DNA of 7,288 nt from Neisseriaceae bacterium (GTDB lineage: Bacteria > Pseudomonadota > Gammaproteobacteria > Burkholderiales > Neisseriaceae). A model generated the notes under the pieces. That model was not told the origin of the DNA, searched no databases, and saw only the letters and a program-made list of their open reading frames with translations. This document shows positions 5,068-7,288 of this stretch, one piece after another (positions within the stretch are counted from its first letter, which is position 1; the number at the start of each line of letters is the position of its first letter). A program made the position numbers and the translations under genes. Location of the stretch: contig JASLBZ010000025.1 of the NCBI GenBank assembly GCA_030146285.1, positions 1-7,288 of the forward strand, in the 5' to 3' direction.

Positions 5068-6219
5068 TTAAAGACCGTAAATTAAGTGTTTCGTAAATTT
5101 TTTGCGACCATTGGGAAAAATATCCAAAGCCGCCATAACCGTACCACGCGCCAATTTTAATGGCGTGCTCGGGTGGTCAAATACCGTGACCAAACTGTGG
5201 GTAAAACCCACGATACTGTGTGCATCAAAACTGCGTTTGATGCCATATTTTTTGCCCAAATGCTCATCATGTAACGCATGGTCTTGTTGGAATGCTTGGC
5301 TGAGGACTTGGGCATCACGCACACCTAAGTTTAAGCCTTGTGCCGCCACAGGGTGCATGGTTTGTGCCGCATTGCCAATACAAATCACGCGATTGCTGTG
5401 AACTTGGTTTAATTGTTTTAGTACCAGAGGAAAGCTGGCAATGTCATCTATGCTGGCCACTTCACCCAAACGCGAGCCAAAGGCGCTTGTGAATGCAGTG
5501 ATTAATTGTTGCTGATCCATTTGTTTTAAGGCCGCCACATCTTGTGGTGAACGTGTCCAAATTAATCGGTAAGCATCGTAGTAAGGCAAGAGCGCCATTG
5601 GGCCAACATCACAAAAACGCTCAAAAGCAATCCCTGTTGTCGGTGTTTTAAAGCGAACAGTGCTGACCAAGGCGGTTTGTTCGTAATGGTATTCATGGCG
5701 CTTAATACCGTGTAAATGATTGGTTAGGTCGCCACCTTCTGCCAAGATTAACCAACGACAGCTGATGCTGTGACCATTGTTTAATTCCACTTGTGCCATT
5801 TGGCTTAAGCTGGTGATTTTTTTTACCGGCGATTGCCACAAAACGGGCACGTTATGGATACTTAAAGCAGATTCACAGGCTTGCAAAAGATGTTTGTAGT
5901 CGACAACTTTGCCCAATAGTGGCAGTTTCATGTCGCTAGCACGCAGCAAGGTGCGACCAAATGCATTTTGTTGTGAAACATGAACTTCATTGATGGTAGT
6001 TAGTTGGGCTGCATCCAAAGGCACACCGGCACTTAAAAATGCTTGTAAGCTATTGTAAGACAGAGCCAATGTGCGTTTGTCAGTTGCCTCTGTACCTTGT
6101 GGGCGCGCCTCTACCAACAAAACATCATGACCTTGTTTTTTTAAGTTCAATGCCATTAAAGCACCAACAGGGCCTGCGCCAACCACAATAATTTGGCTGT
6201 GAATCGGGATTGTGTTCAT
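5068..6219 (-). CDS. ubiH: 2-octaprenyl-6-methoxyphenol hydroxylase (UbiH)
   Basis: A 383-residue FAD monooxygenase of the same family as the gene after it. UbiH hydroxylates C4 of the ubiquinone ring in the membrane-associated Ubi complex. The FAD fold is G14-A-G16-P-V-G19 with E37 at the end of the second strand. UbiH-specific signs are NEVHVSQQNAFG, LLGKVVDYKHL, AFERFCDVGPMALLPYYD and GNAAQTMHPVAAQGLNLG (N283, Q286), where other members have GDAAHTIHP. The central DG motif reads AEGG (E161-G162), an Asp-to-Glu change that I believe is frequent in betaproteobacterial UbiH. ATG 6219 has no strong ribosome site (GATAA at five bases). ubiH is first in a two-gene operon, and the pair would cover two different ring hydroxylations. 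The third hydroxylase is not in the window. Confidence 0.88.
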   Translation of the reverse strand: MNTIPIHSQIIVVGAGPVGALMALNLKKQGHDVLLVEARPQGTEATDKRTLALSYNSLQAFLSAGVPLDAAQLTTINEVHVSQQNAFGRTLLRASDMKLPLLGKVVDYKHLLQACESALSIHNVPVLWQSPVKKITSLSQMAQVELNNGHSISCRWLILAEGGDLTNHLHGIKRHEYHYEQTALVSTVRFKTPTTGIAFERFCDVGPMALLPYYDAYRLIWTRSPQDVAALKQMDQQQLITAFTSAFGSRLGEVASIDDIASFPLVLKQLNQVHSNRVICIGNAAQTMHPVAAQGLNLGVRDAQVLSQAFQQDHALHDEHLGKKYGIKRSFDAHSIVGFTHSLVTVFDHPSTPLKLARGTVMAALDIFPNGRKKFTKHLIYGL

Positions 6220-6290
6220 GTTTATCAGCTTTTAAAAAACCATCATTTAAGCTGCTATTGTATCGTAAAAAAGCTTCGTGTATTTGATGT

Positions 6291-6310
6291 AGCTAAAGTC
6301 AGCTAGAGTC
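6291..6310 (+). repeat. Ten-base imperfect tandem repeat
   Basis: AGCTAAAGTC (6291-6300) is followed directly by AGCTAGAGTC (6301-6310), identical at nine of ten positions. It lies upstream of ubiH, about 30 bases beyond its candidate -10, where an operator repeat or a simple duplication could both explain it. Confidence 0.5.
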
Positions 6311-6474
6311 TTTATGTCCATAAAATTGTTTTATATTAAGTTTTTGCTCGAAATAGTTTTTTTGATATTGATTTGGAATTTATTTGTGAGGCTGTTTGTT
6401 TTGTATTAAGACGCTTTTTTGATGAAGAAATGGCATAGATTGTGTACAGGTTGCCTTTATCATGCGGTGAAATT

Positions 6475-6483
6475 TGGTACACT
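6475..6483 (+). promoter_or_regulatory. Extended -10 promoter candidate for ung
   Basis: TGG-TACACT reads as a TGn extended -10 with four of six matches to TATAAT. The expected start near 6490 precedes the AAGGAG ribosome site, giving a leader of about 16 bases. The nearest -35-like hexamer, TTGCCT at 6451-6456, is 21 bases away, too far to count, but extended -10 promoters can work without one. Confidence 0.45.
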
Positions 6484-6494
6484 GAAGGCTTACG

Positions 6495-6500
6495 AAGGAG
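6495..6500 (+). promoter_or_regulatory. Ribosome binding site deciding the ung start
   Basis: AAGGAG lies five bases before ATG 6506 and only two before the adjacent ATG 6503, so 6506 is preferred. The in-frame upstream starts at 6419 (TTG) and 6422 (ATG) have no ribosome site. Confidence 0.75.
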
Positions 6501-6505
6501 TGATG

Positions 6506-7171
6506 ATGGCAACGTGGCAAGATTTTTTAGAAACCGAACAAAAGCAAACTTATTTTCAAGCGTTATTGGCTAAGATAGCAGCCACAAGGGCTGCTGGAGA
6601 CTGCATATTTCCGCCTGAAAATGATGTTTTCAACGCTTTTTTGAGCACTGATTTTAACCAAGTTAAAGTGGTTATCTTAGGGCAAGATCCATACCATGAT
6701 GTGAATCAGGCACATGGCTTGGCTTTTTCTGTACAAAAAGGCATTGCCATCCCACCATCGCTTCGCAATATGTACAAAGAATTGAGTACGGACATTGTTG
6801 GTTTTAAAAGTCCAAGTCATGGGCATTTGCAAGAATGGGCCAATCAAGGTGTCTTGTTGTTGAACAATGTTTTAACTGTGAATGCTCATCAGGCTAACTC
6901 GCATGCCAATTGGGGGTGGGAGACATTCACGGACCACGCCATTGAGTTCATTAACCAAGAACAAAAACATGTTGTGTTTTTATTGTGGGGGAAAACAGCG
7001 CAGAAAAAAGGTGCAAAAATTGATGTCAACAAACACTTGGTTCTGACTGCTCCGCATCCATCGCCGCTGTCTTCTTATCGGGGATTTTTTGGTTGTCAGC
7101 ATTTTTCCAAAGCCAATGCCTATTTAGAACAACATGGCAAAACGCCAATTCATTGGCAAGTTAGCGAATAA
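6506..7171 (+). CDS. ung: Uracil-DNA glycosylase, family 1
   Basis: Ung removes uracil from DNA, arising from cytosine deamination or dUMP misincorporation, and starts base-excision repair. The 221-residue protein is near the usual bacterial length (E. coli 229). In order it shows PPENDVFNAF, the water-activating motif GQDPYH (G59-H64, with catalytic D61), QAHGLAFSV, IPPSLRNMYKEL, GVLLLNNVLTV, the uracil-recognising N in LLLN, VFLLWG, and the DNA-intercalation loop HPSPLS with catalytic H184. All key residues are present, so it should be active. The start at 6506 is set by AAGGAG; MATWQDFLETEQ aligns with the E. coli N-terminus, whereas the upstream extension adds 29 unrelated residues. The rep-type gene begins two bases after its stop, so the two are probably cotranscribed. 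Confidence 0.97.
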   Translation: MATWQDFLETEQKQTYFQALLAKIAATRAAGDCIFPPENDVFNAFLSTDFNQVKVVILGQDPYHDVNQAHGLAFSVQKGIAIPPSLRNMYKELSTDIVGFKSPSHGHLQEWANQGVLLLNNVLTVNAHQANSHANWGWETFTDHAIEFINQEQKHVVFLLWGKTAQKKGAKIDVNKHLVLTAPHPSPLSSYRGFFGCQHFSKANAYLEQHGKTPIHWQVSE

Positions 7172-7173
7172 AC

Positions 7174-7288
7174 ATGAAGTTAAATGAACAGCAGCAAGCT
7201 GCAATTGAATATTTGGGCGGTCCTCTTTTGGTTCTAGCTGGTGCTGGCAGTGGTAAAACGCGGGTGATTACCCAAAAAATTGCGTACA
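7174..7288 (+). CDS. rep: Rep-type UvrD-family DNA helicase, N-terminal 38 codons only
   Basis: The frame begins MKLNEQQQAAIEYLGG and continues LLVLAGAGSGKTRVITQKIAY to the window edge. This is the Q-motif plus Walker A (GAGSGKT) that opens superfamily 1A helicases. The MKLNxQQQAAxEY start and TRVITQKIAY resemble Rep, the 3'-5' helicase that helps forks past protein blocks, more than UvrD or PcrA. With only the N-terminus visible, UvrD/PcrA cannot be excluded. The ATG lies two bases after the ung stop with no clear ribosome site, which suggests translational coupling to ung. Confidence 0.85.
   Translation, partial: MKLNEQQQAAIEYLGGPLLVLAGAGSGKTRVITQKIAY

Larger units (their letters stand above)
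6220..6505. other. AT-rich divergent spacer between ubiH and ung
   Basis: This 286-bp stretch should hold the promoters for ubiH (leftward) and ung (rightward). I see no convincing reading frame and no RNA gene. It contains a ten-base tandem duplication (6291-6310) and several T-runs. A weak leftward -10 (TACAAT on the minus strand, 6257-6262) could serve ubiH but lacks a recognisable -35. The extended -10 of ung lies near its right end. Confidence 0.55.

Noticed and set aside
4177..5085. Plus-strand open frames opposite the UbiI/UbiF-like gene
   Set aside because: They are antisense shadows of a complete flavoprotein gene with all its motifs.
6419..6505. In-frame upstream extension of Ung from TTG 6419 or ATG 6422
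   Set aside because: No ribosome site precedes either start, the added residues do not resemble Ung, and the extension spans the extended -10 promoter. AAGGAG clearly points to ATG 6506.
6683..6706. Asp directly after GQDPYH in Ung instead of the more usual Gly
   Set aside because: The six-residue motif and all catalytic residues are intact, and as far as I recall this next position varies among bacterial Ung proteins. It is not evidence of altered function.
1..7288. CRISPR arrays, insertion sequences, tRNA/rRNA genes, defence or toxin-antitoxin genes
   Set aside because: I read through for spaced direct repeats, transposase-like frames, cloverleaf or T-loop sequences and small paired genes, and saw none. 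The gene content is housekeeping.

Overview
The window is an ordinary, moderately AT-rich proteobacterial chromosome segment with eight genes. Six are recognisable housekeeping genes, one belongs to a widespread family of unknown function, and one is an unrecognised small membrane protein. The housekeeping proteins read as beta/gamma-proteobacterial: PgpB, TrmA, UbiH, a UbiI/UbiF-like protein, Ung and the start of Rep all keep the family motifs at nearly the residue numbers of the E. coli proteins. The UbiH variant with AEGG in place of the usual DG motif, and a terminator hairpin that looks like a pair of Neisseriaceae DNA-uptake sequences, lean towards the Neisseriaceae. That placement is an inference.

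Layout. Positions 1-90 (-) hold the first 30 codons of an O-acetylhomoserine sulfhydrylase (MetY-type) gene. It diverges from pgpB (328-1056, +), which is followed after 29 bp by trmA (1086-2180, +). A strong symmetrical terminator (2190-2223) separates trmA from a convergent DUF4239 membrane-protein gene (2246-3064, -). That gene diverges from a small, T-rich, four-helix membrane-protein gene (3251-3667, +). A 217-bp spacer (3668-3884) follows, with short palindromic repeats and a probably bidirectional terminator. Next come two paralogous flavin monooxygenases on the minus strand, transcribed as ubiH (6219-5068) and then a ubiI/ubiF-like gene (5048-3885), 19 bp apart. After a 286-bp AT-rich divergent spacer, ung (6506-7171, +) is followed two bases later by the start of a Rep-type helicase gene that runs off the window.

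How the genes fit together. The two monooxygenases form a clear functional pair, since each would hydroxylate a different ring carbon in ubiquinone synthesis. Ung and Rep are both DNA-maintenance proteins and are probably cotranscribed. PgpB (envelope phosphatase) and TrmA (tRNA m5U54) have no obvious shared pathway and are probably only transcriptional neighbours.

I found no convincing new multi-gene system, mobile element, CRISPR array or structural RNA gene. The places most worth a second look are the T-rich orphan membrane gene, the palindromic repeat/DUS-like spacer downstream of it, and the DUF4239 protein beside it.
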